In this document: positions 21,895-22,140 of the stretch, piece by piece | How positions within the stretch are numbered: position 1 is the first letter of the stretch | How the letters are laid out: every line of letters begins with the position of its first letter | From: DASQWP01 sp050697555 | Lineage (GTDB): Bacteria > Actinomycetota > Thermoleophilia > Gaiellales > Gaiellaceae | DNA length: 22,140 bases | NCBI GenBank assembly: GCA_050697555.1 | Contig: JBOHAD010000039.1 | Coordinates: 1 to 22,140, forward strand | Direction: 5' to 3' | Notes under the pieces: model-generated | The model's input: the letters and a program-made list of their open reading frames with translations, nothing else | Database searches by the model: none | Told to the model about the DNA's origin: nothing | Made by a program: the position numbers and the translations under genes

Positions 21895-22140
21895 GTGAGG
21901 AAACGTGAAGCGAAATTCGGCACGGGAGCGCGGAGGCTCCTGTGGTTGCTCGTCCTCGCTGTCGCCGTGCTCGCGTTGGCAGCGGCCGGCTGCGGCGGCG
22001 ACGACGACGAGGGGGCCGGCGACACCGCTGCAGCCGACGGCGACGGCGGCGGCGAGGGGAGCATCTGGGTGCTTCTGCCCGACAGCGCGTCGTCTCCGCG
22101 CTGGGAGAGCGACGACCGCCGCTTCTTCGGAGAGGCGTTC
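21895..22140 (+). CDS. Sugar ABC transporter substrate-binding lipoprotein, 3' truncated by window edge
   Basis: The first 82 codons of a periplasmic-type binding protein. GTG 21895 has a strong GGAGGAGG ribosome binding site at 21880-21887, seven bases upstream. The N-terminus has a basic start (VRKREAKFGTGARR), a hydrophobic core (LLWLLVLAVAVLALAAA) and the lipobox cysteine in AAGCGG, then a Gly/Asp-rich linker. The mature domain begins SIWVLLPDSASSPRWESDDR, typical of XylF/RbsB-like sugar-binding proteins (peripla_BP family). It would deliver a sugar, plausibly xylose, to a membrane permease encoded downstream. The sugar cannot be determined from the fragment. Confidence 0.9.
   Translation, partial: MRKREAKFGTGARRLLWLLVLAVAVLALAAAGCGGDDDEGAGDTAAADGDGGGEGSIWVLLPDSASSPRWESDDRRFFGEAF

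Overview
The window reads as a chromosomal segment of a high-GC, probably Thermoleophilia-like (Gaiellales/Solirubrobacterales) actinobacterium. The reasons are a NucS/EndoMS mismatch nuclease (restricted to Actinobacteria and Archaea), an AfsR/SARP-type giant regulator, an F420-dependent LLM oxidoreductase, dense GC-rich codon use dominated by ctc/gag/gcc, and several GTG or leaderless-looking starts. The taxonomic call is an inference from gene content and composition. Genes are tightly packed; no gene-free stretch reaches 300 bases. The longest gaps are 5881-6023, 9670-9802 and 21774-21894, and each holds structured or promoter-like DNA that is described below. I see no tRNA, rRNA, CRISPR array, transposase or integrase.

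Layout. 1-926: the 3' part of a primary-type sigma-70 factor followed 20 bases later by rpmE (ribosomal protein L31), which is shorter than the obvious long frame around it. 1017-3890: a 957-residue AfsR-like regulator (winged helix, BTAD, NB-ARC ATPase, TPR). 3919-5880: an NAD-dependent epimerase/dehydratase and, divergent to it, an ECF41 (SigJ-like) sigma factor; the 93-base gap contains two back-to-back matches to the ECF41 promoter, one on each strand. 6024-6710: nucS, preceded by a chain of perfect palindromes. 6703-7379: two small minus-strand genes (ABM-like monooxygenase-fold protein and NYN/PIN-like ribonuclease-fold protein).

7422-13013 is metabolic: two VOC-fold proteins, a BNR/Asp-box repeat protein translationally coupled to a cupin, an F420-type LLM oxidoreductase, a small unknown protein and a flavoprotein. 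The cupin leader holds three consecutive hairpins, the last covering the start codon. 13006-15031 is a response regulator / histidine kinase / small-protein operon in which the kinase ATP-binding motifs are degenerate. 15049-18705 carries a shortened NagA-like deacetylase and a tandem pair of CNNM/CorC-type DUF21-CBS membrane proteins, the first with a hairpin over its ribosome binding site. 18759-19061 is a conserved-looking small protein.

19075-21773 is a decayed MmeI-like (type IIG/IIL) restriction-methyltransferase: recognisable nuclease, methyltransferase and C-terminal parts lie in line but are broken by an in-frame TAG and a single-base frameshift, and its presumed target-recognition segment has clearly lower GC than the flanks. 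The window ends inside a lipoprotein sugar-binding protein of an ABC transporter. The most testable regulatory system is the ECF41 pair with its paired promoters; the most interesting decay or exchange event is the restriction gene.
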